Below are positions 35,097 through 43,166 of a stretch of DNA of 64,000 nucleotides, piece after piece. Within the stretch, counting starts at the first letter, position 1. The number at the start of each line of letters is the position of its first letter. This DNA comes from a bacterium Scap17. Lineage in GTDB: Bacteria; Pseudomonadota; Gammaproteobacteria; Pseudomonadales; Halomonadaceae. The position numbers and the translations under genes are program-made. The notes beneath the pieces are model-generated. The model had not been told where the DNA came from and made no database searches. It was given only the letters and a program-made list of their open reading frames with translations. The stretch covers positions 2,852,001-2,916,000 of the forward strand of contig VINJ01000001.1 in the NCBI GenBank assembly GCA_013376735.1, in the 5' to 3' direction.

Positions 35097-36833
35097 TCAG
35101 GGGTAGGGATGGATTGACGGCTTGCGATTGAGCCACTCGACCAGCTCCGGCAGGCGCTTGGGCCGTGCATAACGGAAGCCCTGTACCAGGTGACAGCCCA
35201 TCTCGACCAGCAGGCGCTCCTGCTCTGCGGTCTCGACGCCCTCCGCCAGCACCTCCATGCCCAGACTGTCGGCCAGCGAGATCGCATGGGAGACGATGGC
35301 GCGGTCACGGGCATCATGATCAAGACTACCGACGAAGCGCTGATCGACCTTGAGGCGGCAAGCACGCAGGTCGCGCACGTAGAGCAGTGACGCGAAGCCG
35401 GTGCCGAAGTCATCGATCGCCAGGCGCACACCGCGTTCGATCAGGCCGGTCAGTCGCTCCACGACGCGATCGAGATCCGGTACGCGTGAAGATTCGGTGA
35501 TCTCAAGCTCCAGGCGTTCCGGGAGGAAGCCATGACGTGCCAGAGCCTCCGAGACGCGCTCGGGGAAGCCGGGGTCACGAAACTCCTGAGCCGAGACATT
35601 GATCGCCACTGACAGCGGCTTGCCGTTCGGCGTCACCAGATCACGCGTCGCCGAGAGGGCCGTGTCCATCACTCGCGCGCCGACGGTGCCGATCAAGCCG
35701 TACTGCTCCGCCAACGGGATGAAGCGTCCCGGCCCGATGGTGCCAAGCTCGGGGTGGTCCCAGCGCACCAGCACCTCGACGCCGACGGCCTCGCCACTGG
35801 CGAGGTCAAACTGGGGCTGGAAGGCGAGATCCAGCTCTTCAAGATGCTCGCGCAGGTCACTGGTCAGGCGATAGTCGTTGAGGTGCTGCATGTGCGCGCC
35901 GGGCGAGAACACATGCAGGGGACCGCAGACATCGATGTCGTCGTATCCCCCGTGCAACATGGCGAGTTCGGCCAGATGCATCAGGCGATGGGCACGCCGT
36001 GCGTGCTGCGGCGCCAGACTGATGCCGACCCGTGCCGTGACCGGCAGAGGCTTGCCATCCAGTCGCATCAGCATCACCAGGCGTTCGCACAGCTCGTTGG
36101 CACGCATGATCAGGCTGGCCTCATCCCCGGCGAAGAACAGCGCGAAGGCGTTGCCTAGGGGGCGGCAGACCAGGGCGTCGCGATACTGCAGGGACATGGC
36201 TTCTGCCACACGCTCCAGCAGCGGATCGATACGTTCGGCTCCATGCGCCGAGTTGATGATTTCCAGGTGGGTCAGCGACAGGTAGATGATGCCACCATCG
36301 ATGCTTTCTTCCAGCAGCAGTTCATCGATCTGAGCATTGAAGCGATCGCGCGACAGCAGGTTGATGGGCTGCATACGGCGCAGGGCGATCAAGACCTTGT
36401 CATCCACCCCGGCCGCTCGGGCCTCCGCCAGCCCCGAGAACGGCGCCTTGAGGCGGACTCGCCGCTCGCTGACCGGCTCGAGACGCGGCCGCTCGGTGCC
36501 GAACAGCTCCTGCCAGCCACAGGTGTTGGCCACCAGACACTCGGCATCGAAGATCGCCATGCGCCACGGCAGATTGGCCTTCTGCACCAGCAGCCATTCT
36601 CCCAGCTCGCCGGTGATGCCCATCAACCAGAAGCCGGGCTGGCCGCTGATGCCACAAGGCTCCGGCTGCTTGGGCAGCGGGGATGGCAGCTCCGGCACTT
36701 TGTCTTCCTGGCGAGCGCGCGGCGACGTCCAGGCGAGCTGGCCGAAGCAATCATGAATCCACAACGGCTCTTCGATGGACGACAGCAATTTGATCAAGAT
36801 ATCGAGAGGCACGTTCACTCCACCTGCAGTCAT
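35097..36833 (-). CDS. c-di-GMP phosphodiesterase with degenerate GGDEF and EAL domains
   Basis: About 578 residues, cytosolic. The N-terminal 120 residues look like a PAS-type sensor. A GGDEF-like domain follows whose signature is degenerate (PLGNAFALFF instead of RxGGDEFA), so it should not make c-di-GMP and may only bind GTP. The C-terminal EAL domain keeps the catalytic pattern: EVLVRW, INVSAQEF, LEITES, AIDDFGTGFASLLY, CRLKVDQRFV, LAEGVET and LVQGFRYARP. It should hydrolyse c-di-GMP and favour motility over biofilm. The start is uncertain: ATG 36833 has no good ribosome site, whereas a GTG at 36812 follows GGTGGAG. Confidence 0.88.
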   Translation of the reverse strand: MTAGGVNVPLDILIKLLSSIEEPLWIHDCFGQLAWTSPRARQEDKVPELPSPLPKQPEPCGISGQPGFWLMGITGELGEWLLVQKANLPWRMAIFDAECLVANTCGWQELFGTERPRLEPVSERRVRLKAPFSGLAEARAAGVDDKVLIALRRMQPINLLSRDRFNAQIDELLLEESIDGGIIYLSLTHLEIINSAHGAERIDPLLERVAEAMSLQYRDALVCRPLGNAFALFFAGDEASLIMRANELCERLVMLMRLDGKPLPVTARVGISLAPQHARRAHRLMHLAELAMLHGGYDDIDVCGPLHVFSPGAHMQHLNDYRLTSDLREHLEELDLAFQPQFDLASGEAVGVEVLVRWDHPELGTIGPGRFIPLAEQYGLIGTVGARVMDTALSATRDLVTPNGKPLSVAINVSAQEFRDPGFPERVSEALARHGFLPERLELEITESSRVPDLDRVVERLTGLIERGVRLAIDDFGTGFASLLYVRDLRACRLKVDQRFVGSLDHDARDRAIVSHAISLADSLGMEVLAEGVETAEQERLLVEMGCHLVQGFRYARPKRLPELVEWLNRKPSIHPYP

Positions 36834-37064
36834 AAGGAAAATGGCTTGATGCCCCGCAAGGGCCGCCTGTCGCCAGTGATGCTGGTCGTTGGCTGCGCAA
36901 CGCGGGCAACACCACCGGGACACGACGCGTCATTCACGCTACCAGCTGTTCTCGCGCTTATCTGCTTACACCTGCTCTCATTGTCGCCGCTGGCTGCAGC
37001 ATGGCCCGGCCGCATGGCTATGGCTAGTGCGGCAACGTCCAGGCGCACATGCAACTCTACCGCG

Positions 37065-37112
37065 CGCCATTGCGAGAGCCACTCCCGGAGCCATTTGGCA
37101 AGCCACTCAGCC
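37065..37112. repeat. degenerate 12-bp tandem repeat
   Basis: Four 12-bp units based on AGCCAxTxxGxx: CGCCATTGCGAG, AGCCACTCCCGG, AGCCATTTGGCA and AGCCACTCAGCC. Periodicity is exact, identity about 60-70 percent, so this is an old array. Confidence 0.6.
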
Positions 37113-37382
37113 GGCTCCTCAACCTGCTCCTTAGCCAGTCATCCCGAAGGGCGTGCCGTCAGGGCAAGCACCAGGTGGACAAGCGTGCAGCACGCAGTCG
37201 ACTCTCTCTACGCTTCGCTAATACTCCGAGTCTATGCCAGCCTGTGGTGCGGGTACCAAGGCTATTTTCTCGCCGACTCAACGCTTGGCTGCCATGGCCA
37301 CAGTAGAACCTGGCGACAGGCGGCGTATCCGCGATCCGCATCAGTGCGCGAGTGGCATCAAGGCGTGTGGAAGAGTAGGATA

Positions 37383-37417
37383 GGCGCCCGTTTCGCCCGG
37401 ACCGGATCCCGGGCGCC
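37383..37417 (+). promoter_or_regulatory. GC-rich hairpin in the queC leader
   Basis: GGCGCCCG (37383-37390) pairs with CGGGCGCC (37410-37417), ending 29 bases before the queC start. It does not match the known preQ1 riboswitch consensus that I can recall, but its position in a queuosine-precursor operon leader makes an RNA control element possible. It could also be only a terminator of upstream transcription. Confidence 0.35.
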
Positions 37418-37446
37418 GAATCCATCGGTCAAAGAAATTCTCCGTC

Positions 37447-38190
37447 ATGACTCTCAATGTCCAGAATTCTGCTGTCTCCGCTTCCGCCCCCTCTGCAGAG
37501 CGTCCCCGCGCCGTCGTCATCTACTCCGGTGGCATGGACTCCTACACTGTTCTGCATCAAGCGCTGAAGGAAGGCTTCGAGGTACATGCCCTCTCCTTCC
37601 ATTATGGCCAACGTCACTCGCGTGAGCTCGACGTCGCACGCCAGGTCTGCGAGTCGTTGGGCGTCGCCCACGAAGTCGTCGACATTCGCGCCATCCATGG
37701 CCTGATCGACAACTCCGCGCTGACCAACAGTGACCAGACGATGCCCAAGGCCGACTACGACGAGGCCTCCATGACCTCAACCGTGGTGCCCAACCGCAAC
37801 ATGATCCTGCTGTCCCTGGCCATCGCCAAGGCCGTCAACATCGAGGCCGAAGTCTGCTTCTATGGTGCCCACGGGGGCGATCACGTGCTCTACCCGGATT
37901 GCCGTCCGGAGTTCGTCGACAAGATGAACGCCGTCGCCGCAATCGCCAACTTCTCTCCGGTGGAGATTCGCGCGCCCTTCCTGCACGCGAGCAAGGACGA
38001 GATTCTGGCCGCGGGCATCGCCATGCAACTCGATTACGCCCAGACCTGGACCTGCTACGAAGGCCGCGAACTGGCCTGCGGGGAATGCGGCAGCTGCCGT
38101 GAACGTCTCGAGGCCTTCGCCGACCATGGGCTGAGCGATCCGCTCGGTTACGAAACGACCGACTCCGTCAAGGACGCAGGCATTCTCTGA
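37447..38190 (+). CDS. queC: 7-cyano-7-deazaguanine synthase
   Basis: Converts 7-carboxy-7-deazaguanine to preQ0 with ATP and ammonia, for queuosine modification of tRNA. 247 residues. The ATP-binding PP-loop is [18 protein letters not shown], and the C-terminal zinc site is CxxCxxC within [16 protein letters not shown]. About 18 N-terminal residues precede the PP-loop domain. The TGA overlaps the queE ATG (TGATG). It heads the queC-queE-queD-ykgJ operon. Confidence 0.97.
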   Translation: MTLNVQNSAVSASAPSAERPRAVVIYSGGMDSYTVLHQALKEGFEVHALSFHYGQRHSRELDVARQVCESLGVAHEVVDIRAIHGLIDNSALTNSDQTMPKADYDEASMTSTVVPNRNMILLSLAIAKAVNIEAEVCFYGAHGGDHVLYPDCRPEFVDKMNAVAAIANFSPVEIRAPFLHASKDEILAAGIAMQLDYAQTWTCYEGRELACGECGSCRERLEAFADHGLSDPLGYETTDSVKDAGIL

Positions 38191-38882
38191 TGTATACGGT
38201 AAAGGAAGCGTTCTACACCCTGCAGGGCGAAGGTGCTCGCGCAGGGCGCGCCAGCGTGTTCTGCCGCTTTGCCGGCTGTAATCTGTGGAGTGGCCGCGAG
38301 CAGGACCGCGACACCTCGGTCTGTCGCTTCTGCGACACCGATTTCGTCGGCACCAACGGTCAGAATGGCGGCAAGTTCCGCACCGCAAACGCGCTAGCGG
38401 ACTTTTTGGCCAGCCTGTGGCCGGAACACACCGGCATCGCCACGCCCTATGTGGTCTTCACCGGCGGTGAGCCGCTGTTGCAGCTCGACAGTGAACTGGT
38501 GGACGCGATGCACGCCCGCGGCTTCGAGATCGCGGTGGAGACCAACGGCACCATCGAGCCGCCTGCCGGCATCGACTGGCTGTGCGTGAGCCCTAAGGGC
38601 GCCAGTGAGCTGACCCTCACCGGCGGCGATGAGCTCAAGCTCGTCTACCCGCAGCCGGAAGCCCTGCCGGAGCGCTTCGTCAGTCTGGACTTCGCGCACT
38701 TCTATCTGCAGCCACTGGATACCGCCGCCCTGGATGCCCTGACCGCGCCTGCCGCGGCCCGCGAGCATTACCGCGAGGTACTGGCGTCCGACACGCCGAT
38801 GAACCAGTGCGTCAGCTACTGCATGCGCAACCCCCAGTGGCAGCTCTCGCTGCAGACCCACAAGATCAGTGGTATCGATTGA
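38190..38882 (+). CDS. queE: 7-carboxy-7-deazaguanine synthase
   Basis: A radical-SAM enzyme that converts 6-carboxytetrahydropterin (the product of QueD) to 7-carboxy-7-deazaguanine. 230 residues. The iron-sulfur cluster cysteines follow the QueE-specific spacing C-x14-C-x2-C (AGCNLW... to SVCRFCDTDF), and FTGGEPLLQLD is the SAM-binding GGE motif. The start overlaps queC and the stop overlaps queD, giving a fully coupled operon in which QueD acts just before QueE and QueC just after. Confidence 0.97.
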   Translation: MYTVKEAFYTLQGEGARAGRASVFCRFAGCNLWSGREQDRDTSVCRFCDTDFVGTNGQNGGKFRTANALADFLASLWPEHTGIATPYVVFTGGEPLLQLDSELVDAMHARGFEIAVETNGTIEPPAGIDWLCVSPKGASELTLTGGDELKLVYPQPEALPERFVSLDFAHFYLQPLDTAALDALTAPAAAREHYREVLASDTPMNQCVSYCMRNPQWQLSLQTHKISGID

Positions 38883-39790
38883 TGACCGCAATGACTCCCA
38901 AGACCCTGTTCGTCAGGGCCCTCACCGCGGTGGATGCCTCGGTGTGGAGCAATACCCGCGGCCTGCACGGCATCAGCCAGCATCTGGATCTGGAGCTGGA
39001 CGGCGCCGTCGGCCATGACGGCATGCTGTTCGACTTCGGCGATGTCAAGCCGTGGGCCAAGCGCATGATCGATCAGGACGCCGATCACACCCTGATCGTG
39101 CCCAGCCAGGCCGAAGGCGTGAGCATCACGGACTGCCCGGAAGGACTGTGCCTGCGCTTCACCCAGCCCTATGCCATGGAAGTACGCGGCCCGCGTCAGG
39201 CCTTCTGCCTGCTGCCGGTGGCCGAGGTCACCAGCGAGGTGCTGGCCAACCACTTCGAGAAGCTGCTGACTCGCCGCCTGCCGCCGCGCGTCGAGGCGCT
39301 GCGCGTGCGTCTGCGCGACGAGACCATCGACGGCGCCGCCTACACCTACAGTCATGGTCTGCGTCATCATAGCGGCAACTGCCAGCGCATCGCGCATGGT
39401 CATCGCTCTCCGCTGGTCATCGAGCGCAATGGGGTGCGAGACACGGCGCTGGAAGCCGAGTGGGCTGGGAAGCTCAACGACCGCTATCTGGCCGAGGAAG
39501 GCGATCTGATCGATCGTCCGGGACGGGAGCTGGTATTCAGCTATGAAGCGCCGCAGGGCAGGTTCCGCATCCGTCTGCCGCGCAAGCAGGTCTGGCTACT
39601 GCCGACACCGACCACCATCGAGTGGATCGCCGACTGGCTGGCGCGTCAGATCGCCCTCGACAGCGGTGACAGCATTCGCGTCGAGGCCTATGAGGGCATC
39701 AACAAGGGCGCCATCGCGCGCCATACCCCGCAGACGGCGCGCGAGCCGCTCGTCCTCCCCGAGCACGAAGACACGACCGCCACCTCATGA
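38882..39790 (+). CDS. queD: double-domain 6-carboxytetrahydropterin synthase
   Basis: 302 residues, about twice the usual QueD length (about 120). Two QueD-like halves are visible. The N-half aligns from LHGISQHLDLELDG through MLFDFGDVKPWAK, D68-H69 and TSEVLA to a DET motif at E147; it lacks the zinc His of HGH (HGI) and the catalytic Cys. The C-half has YSHGL (H158), C167, and AHGH (H172, H174) plus an E-rich end, but no DFG/DH segment. Together they supply one full active site. It makes 6-carboxytetrahydropterin from dihydroneopterin triphosphate. The ATG overlaps the queE stop. Family identity is clear; the division of residues is my reading. Confidence 0.85.
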   Translation: MTAMTPKTLFVRALTAVDASVWSNTRGLHGISQHLDLELDGAVGHDGMLFDFGDVKPWAKRMIDQDADHTLIVPSQAEGVSITDCPEGLCLRFTQPYAMEVRGPRQAFCLLPVAEVTSEVLANHFEKLLTRRLPPRVEALRVRLRDETIDGAAYTYSHGLRHHSGNCQRIAHGHRSPLVIERNGVRDTALEAEWAGKLNDRYLAEEGDLIDRPGRELVFSYEAPQGRFRIRLPRKQVWLLPTPTTIEWIADWLARQIALDSGDSIRVEAYEGINKGAIARHTPQTAREPLVLPEHEDTTATS

Positions 39791-40074
39791 CACAGACTGC
39801 CGCCCCTTCTGCAGATGCTGCCACTCTCGGCTGTCGTGCCGGTTGCGGCGGCTGCTGCATCGCCCCTTCGATCTCGAGCCCGATTCCCGGCATGCCCGAT
39901 GGCAAGCCAGCGGGGGTGCGTTGCGTGCAGCTGGATGACGACAACCTGTGCAAGCTGTTCGGCACACCGCAGCGCCCGGCGGTGTGCCGTGACTTCGATT
40001 TCGATCACGAGCTGTGTGGCGATTCCCGCGAAGAAGCCCTGCGCCTGATCGGCGAATGGGAGCGCCTGACGTAG
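39787..40074 (+). CDS. YkgJ-family cysteine-cluster protein
   Basis: A 95-residue protein with eight cysteines: GCRAGCGGCC near the N-terminus, then single cysteines in VRCVQ, NLCKLF, AVCRDF and ELCGDS. This layout belongs to the YkgJ/UPF0153 family, predicted to bind Zn or an Fe-S cluster; function is not established. Its ATG overlaps the queD TGA (ATGA), so it is the last gene of the que operon. Involvement in queuosine synthesis is suggested only by that overlap. Confidence 0.88.
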   Translation: MTQTAAPSADAATLGCRAGCGGCCIAPSISSPIPGMPDGKPAGVRCVQLDDDNLCKLFGTPQRPAVCRDFDFDHELCGDSREEALRLIGEWERLT

Positions 40075-40128
40075 CAGACAGCTCTTGAGAGGCATGGGCT
40101 GAAGCGCTCCACGAAGGAGCACCTCAGC

Positions 40129-41364
40129 TCACTCGCCGAAGAAGTTGAAAGGTCTGGCAGCGCCGTCGCTACGACAGGCCAGCAAGGCCGCATTCAGCTG
40201 GTGGGAGTCCTCAAGCGGCAACGCCGCCACCATCCCTTCCTGCTCCTCCCCCTGCTCCTGTCCATCCAGCGGTGCAATCAGCTCAAGCCGCGAATCCTCA
40301 CGCCAACTGGACGGCGCAAGCTCGGCACGCCCCTTGGCGCGGTTATAGCTGCGCCAACCATCCTGGGTGTGAAAGACGCCCTTGATGCGCCACTCGCGCG
40401 GCAGGCCATCCAGCCACTGGGTCAGCTGATCGAGATCGAACACCTCGCTTGCGGCGATTCGCCAGCCCAGACTGGCATGCTCAAGCCCTTCGGCCTGCTC
40501 GATCACCGGTGCGCCGGACAGCGGCATCACGTCCGAGGCGGGCGATTCATCACCCACGGACGCCTCAAGTGCCTGACCCGCATTGGCGTATGCGGCACGA
40601 TGCGCGGCCGGCATCGTCACATTCATCTGTTCCGCCAACGGCTCATCGACACTTCCGCTCGCGCCCTGTCCTGCCATCAACCAGTCAATGATCCGGGCTT
40701 CCTGACCGTTCATGCGTGCCTTGAGTGCATGGGTCTCGCCGTCGGCTCTGCCCAGCTCACCGACCCAGCGCTTGCGCGGCCACATCCCCGCCAGAAACTC
40801 ATGCGCGGCCGCCAGCTGCTGATCGCTCGCCAGATCTCGCTTGCTGAGCACCACGCCGCCCGCCAGCGTCAGCTGGTCCCGGAAAGTGCCGTGTTCGCGC
40901 GTGCGGGGGTCGTCCAGTGCGCGCGGGTCCAGCAGGGTGATGACTTCCTCAAGCGCAAGCGCCGAGGCCAGCCCTTCACTGCGCAGCACATCGATCAGCC
41001 CCGCCGGATGCCCCAGCCCTGAGGGCTCGATGATCAGACGATCAGGGCGCGTCTGATGAATCAGGCTGACCAGCCCCGCCTGCAGCACGAAGGCCAGCTG
41101 ACAGCACAGGCACCCGCCGGGCAGCCCCTTGACGCTGACATCCTCGCGCCAGGCAAACAGTGCCTGATCGATCCCCACCTGTCCGAACTCATTGACCAGG
41201 ATCGCCCAGTGTTCATCCTCAGGCTTGGTCGCGACCAATGCCTGGATGAAACTGCTCTTGCCTGTTCCCAGGAAGCCGGTGATCAGATGCACTGGTATCC
41301 GCGTTTGGCGTGCAAAATCCGTCGGGGCGTCGCCGGTATCGGCGCCGCGTGAAGCCACAGACAT
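40129..41364 (-). CDS. COG0523-family GTPase, predicted zinc metallochaperone
   Basis: 411 residues of the CobW/YjiA/YeiR superfamily. G-motifs: Walker A GFLGTGKSSF, then EFGQVGID, the family metal-binding motif GGCLCC (C-x-C-C), EPSGLGHPAG and SKRD as the guanine-specificity element. The C-terminal CobW_C domain is present (WRIKGVFHTQDGW). It is longer than average, owing to a loosely conserved linker around residues 240-300. A Zur-like box stands 36 bases upstream of the start, which points to zinc limitation and a role in delivering Zn to a client enzyme. The client is unknown. Confidence 0.85.
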   Translation of the reverse strand: MSVASRGADTGDAPTDFARQTRIPVHLITGFLGTGKSSFIQALVATKPEDEHWAILVNEFGQVGIDQALFAWREDVSVKGLPGGCLCCQLAFVLQAGLVSLIHQTRPDRLIIEPSGLGHPAGLIDVLRSEGLASALALEEVITLLDPRALDDPRTREHGTFRDQLTLAGGVVLSKRDLASDQQLAAAHEFLAGMWPRKRWVGELGRADGETHALKARMNGQEARIIDWLMAGQGASGSVDEPLAEQMNVTMPAAHRAAYANAGQALEASVGDESPASDVMPLSGAPVIEQAEGLEHASLGWRIAASEVFDLDQLTQWLDGLPREWRIKGVFHTQDGWRSYNRAKGRAELAPSSWREDSRLELIAPLDGQEQGEEQEGMVAALPLEDSHQLNAALLACRSDGAARPFNFFGE

Positions 41365-41399
41365 GCTGAAATCTCCGCAAGATGAAGGGCGTGCAAAAG

Positions 41400-41412
41400 G
41401 TTATAGAGTAAC
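41400..41412. promoter_or_regulatory. Zur-like operator upstream of the COG0523 gene
   Basis: GTTATAGAGTAAC matches the core GTTATAATATAAC of proteobacterial Zur boxes at 10 of 13 positions, with intact outer arms GTTA/TAAC. It lies 36 bases before the start, where a repressor would block transcription. COG0523 genes are often Zur-controlled in other bacteria. Confidence 0.6.
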
Positions 41413-41495
41413 AAAAACCGGCCGACGACGAAGTCTCGTCAAGCGAATCCGGCCTTCTGGCATGACGCGATCTGGCGGACGGCAAGCTGCAACAA

Positions 41496-41506
41496 GGGGG
41501 GGGGGG
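41496..41506. repeat. 11-base poly(G) tract
   Basis: Eleven consecutive G on the plus strand, about 130 bases upstream of the COG0523 gene and between it and the terminator of the yqhD-like gene. Homopolymers this long are unusual and prone to length change. Confidence 0.9.
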
Positions 41507-41525
41507 ACAAGGAGGGAAATACGCA

Positions 41526-41558
41526 AAACCCCTCGCCACCAGGGGTGACGAGGGGTTT
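41526..41558 (-). terminator. terminator after the yqhD-like gene
   Basis: Perfect 10-bp arms AAACCCCTCG and CGAGGGGTTT, 35 bases beyond the stop on the minus strand, with a TTTTG tail. Confidence 0.8.
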
Positions 41559-41592
41559 GAGGCTGACACTCGAGACTGACTGACGCGTGCGA

Positions 41593-42744
41593 TCAGGCAG
41601 CGCGGGTCAGAATACGACGCGCCACGTCCGGCGTGATATCGCCGTGCTCACCGATGGCGGTGAAGCCGTGACGGGTCAGGTTGTCGACCAGCTGATCGAT
41701 GCTGTCGGCACTGATACCAGCTTCGCTCAACGATACCGGCGCGCCCATGCGCGTGAAGAACTCACGGGTCTTGTCGATGGCAGCCCGCGCAACGCTCTCC
41801 TCATCGCCTTCCAGTGCCCAGACGCGACGACCGTATTGCGCCAGCTTGGCACGCTTGGCCTCGAACAGCTCTTCCCACAGCGCCGGCATCACGATGGTCA
41901 GGGTGCGACCATGATCGACACCGTGCAGTGCGGTAATCTCGTGACCGATCATGTGGGTGGCCCAGTCCTGCGGCACGCCACGCCCGATCAGGCCGTTGAG
42001 ACCCAGGTTGGCGGCCCACATGATATTGGCGCGCACGGCCAGGTCATCCGGCTGGCTAAGCACCTTGGGGCCTTCCTCGATCAAGGTCAGCAACAGACCC
42101 TCGGAGAAGCGATCCTGCACCGGCGCGTTGACCGGGTAGGTCAAATACTGCTCGCTGACGTGCACGAATGCATCGACGACACCGTTGACGCTCTGGCGCT
42201 CCGGCAGGGTCAGGGTGGTAGCCGGGTCCAGCACCGCGAAACGCGGATAGGCCAGTTCGCTGAACATCGGCAGCTTGTCATGTGTCTCATAGTTGGTGAC
42301 CACGGCGTTGCCATTGGACTCGGAGCCCGTAGCCGGCAGTGTCAGTACCACGCCCAGCGGCAGCGCCATCTCGGGGTGCTTGCCCTCGGCGAGAATTTCC
42401 CACGGATCACCGGCATGACAGGCGGCGAGCGCGAGAAACTTGCTGCCATCGGCGACGCTGCCACCTCCGACCGCCAGCAGATAGTCGATCTTCTCGCGCT
42501 TGATGATTTCCAGGGCTTCGAGCAGGGTGTGATAGCTCGGGTTCGGCTCGATGCCGCCGAAGCTCCACCACTGACGACCTTCCAGTGCGCCTTCGATCTG
42601 ATCCATCACGCCGTTGCGCTTGATCGACCCGCCACCGTAGGTGACCAGCACGCGGGCATCCGCCGGAATCTCGTCACGCACCTTGGCGATCTGGCCGGCA
42701 CCGAAGTGCACGCGGGTCGGGTTCTGATAGGTAAAGTCCTGCAT
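41593..42744 (-). CDS. yqhD: YqhD-type iron/zinc-containing alcohol dehydrogenase (NADPH-dependent aldehyde reductase)
   Basis: 383 residues of the group III alcohol dehydrogenases. The metal ligands match YqhD: D and H in VVDAFVHVSEQ, and two His in MIGHEITALHGVDHGRT. The nucleotide site is AVGGGSVADGSKF; the aspartate-free GGGS-type loop in VTYGGGSIKRNG suits NADPH. YqhD proteins reduce a broad range of short aldehydes and are often induced by aldehyde or lipid-peroxide stress. It is monocistronic, with its own terminator. Symbol by family similarity. Confidence 0.92.
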   Translation of the reverse strand: MQDFTYQNPTRVHFGAGQIAKVRDEIPADARVLVTYGGGSIKRNGVMDQIEGALEGRQWWSFGGIEPNPSYHTLLEALEIIKREKIDYLLAVGGGSVADGSKFLALAACHAGDPWEILAEGKHPEMALPLGVVLTLPATGSESNGNAVVTNYETHDKLPMFSELAYPRFAVLDPATTLTLPERQSVNGVVDAFVHVSEQYLTYPVNAPVQDRFSEGLLLTLIEEGPKVLSQPDDLAVRANIMWAANLGLNGLIGRGVPQDWATHMIGHEITALHGVDHGRTLTIVMPALWEELFEAKRAKLAQYGRRVWALEGDEESVARAAIDKTREFFTRMGAPVSLSEAGISADSIDQLVDNLTRHGFTAIGEHGDITPDVARRILTRAA

Positions 42745-43023
42745 GATGCTCTCCTCGCGGAGTCAGGGGCGACACGGCAACATGAGATGACAGAGCCGTG
42801 GTCAGGCGCCACCTGACACAGAGTGATATGTGGGCGAAGTGACAGAAAAGCGCGACGATGACGCCACCTGCCCACGAACGATGGTCTGCATTCTAGAGCA
42901 GCGACCAAGACTAAAGTAGAGCACAGGCCGCACGTCTTTGGTTCGTAAGAGTCACCAATCCTTACAACCAGTGATATTTAGCGACCAGTAATGCGTGATG
43001 GCAAATGTTTGGCCAACCACGCA

Positions 43024-43047
43024 AAAGGCCCGCCGCGGCGAGCCTTT
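43024..43047 (-). terminator. weak hairpin after the curA-like gene
   Basis: Arms AAAGGC and GCCTTT flanking a CGCCGCGGCG palindrome, on the minus strand beyond the tandem repeats that follow the stop. A short T run is present. Confidence 0.5.
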
Positions 43048-43087
43048 CGTGACTGTCTGAGCAGCGCGCGTACGCGCGGTGTCAGGT

Positions 43088-43166
43088 GTTCGGGTCTCCA
43101 GTTCGGGTCTCCAGTTCGGATCTTCAGTAATGCTGGCTCAGTTCTAAGATCAAGTTCTAAGATCAG
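43088..43166. repeat. two 13-bp tandem arrays at the end of the curA-like gene
   Basis: Array A: GTTCGGGTCTCCA at 43088-43100 and 43101-43113, then GTTCGGATCTTCA at 43114-43126. Array B: GTTCTAAGATCAA/G at 43141-43153 and 43154-43166, which includes the stop codon (43163-43165). Both units begin GTTC and share the 13-bp length, so B may be a diverged form of A. Confidence 0.9.

Larger units (their letters stand above)
36834..37446. other. long intergenic region upstream of queC
   Basis: 613 bases between divergent genes. It contains a 12-bp tandem array (37065-37112) and a strong hairpin (37383-37417) just before queC. Several long overlapping open frames cross it, but none has a credible start or protein-like composition. 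It may be eroded former coding sequence. Confidence 0.5.

Noticed and set aside
36243-37625. Open frame of 460 codons spanning the gap between the EAL gene and queC
   Set aside because: It overlaps the EAL gene antisense and queC in another frame, and its central part has low-quality, repeat-derived composition.
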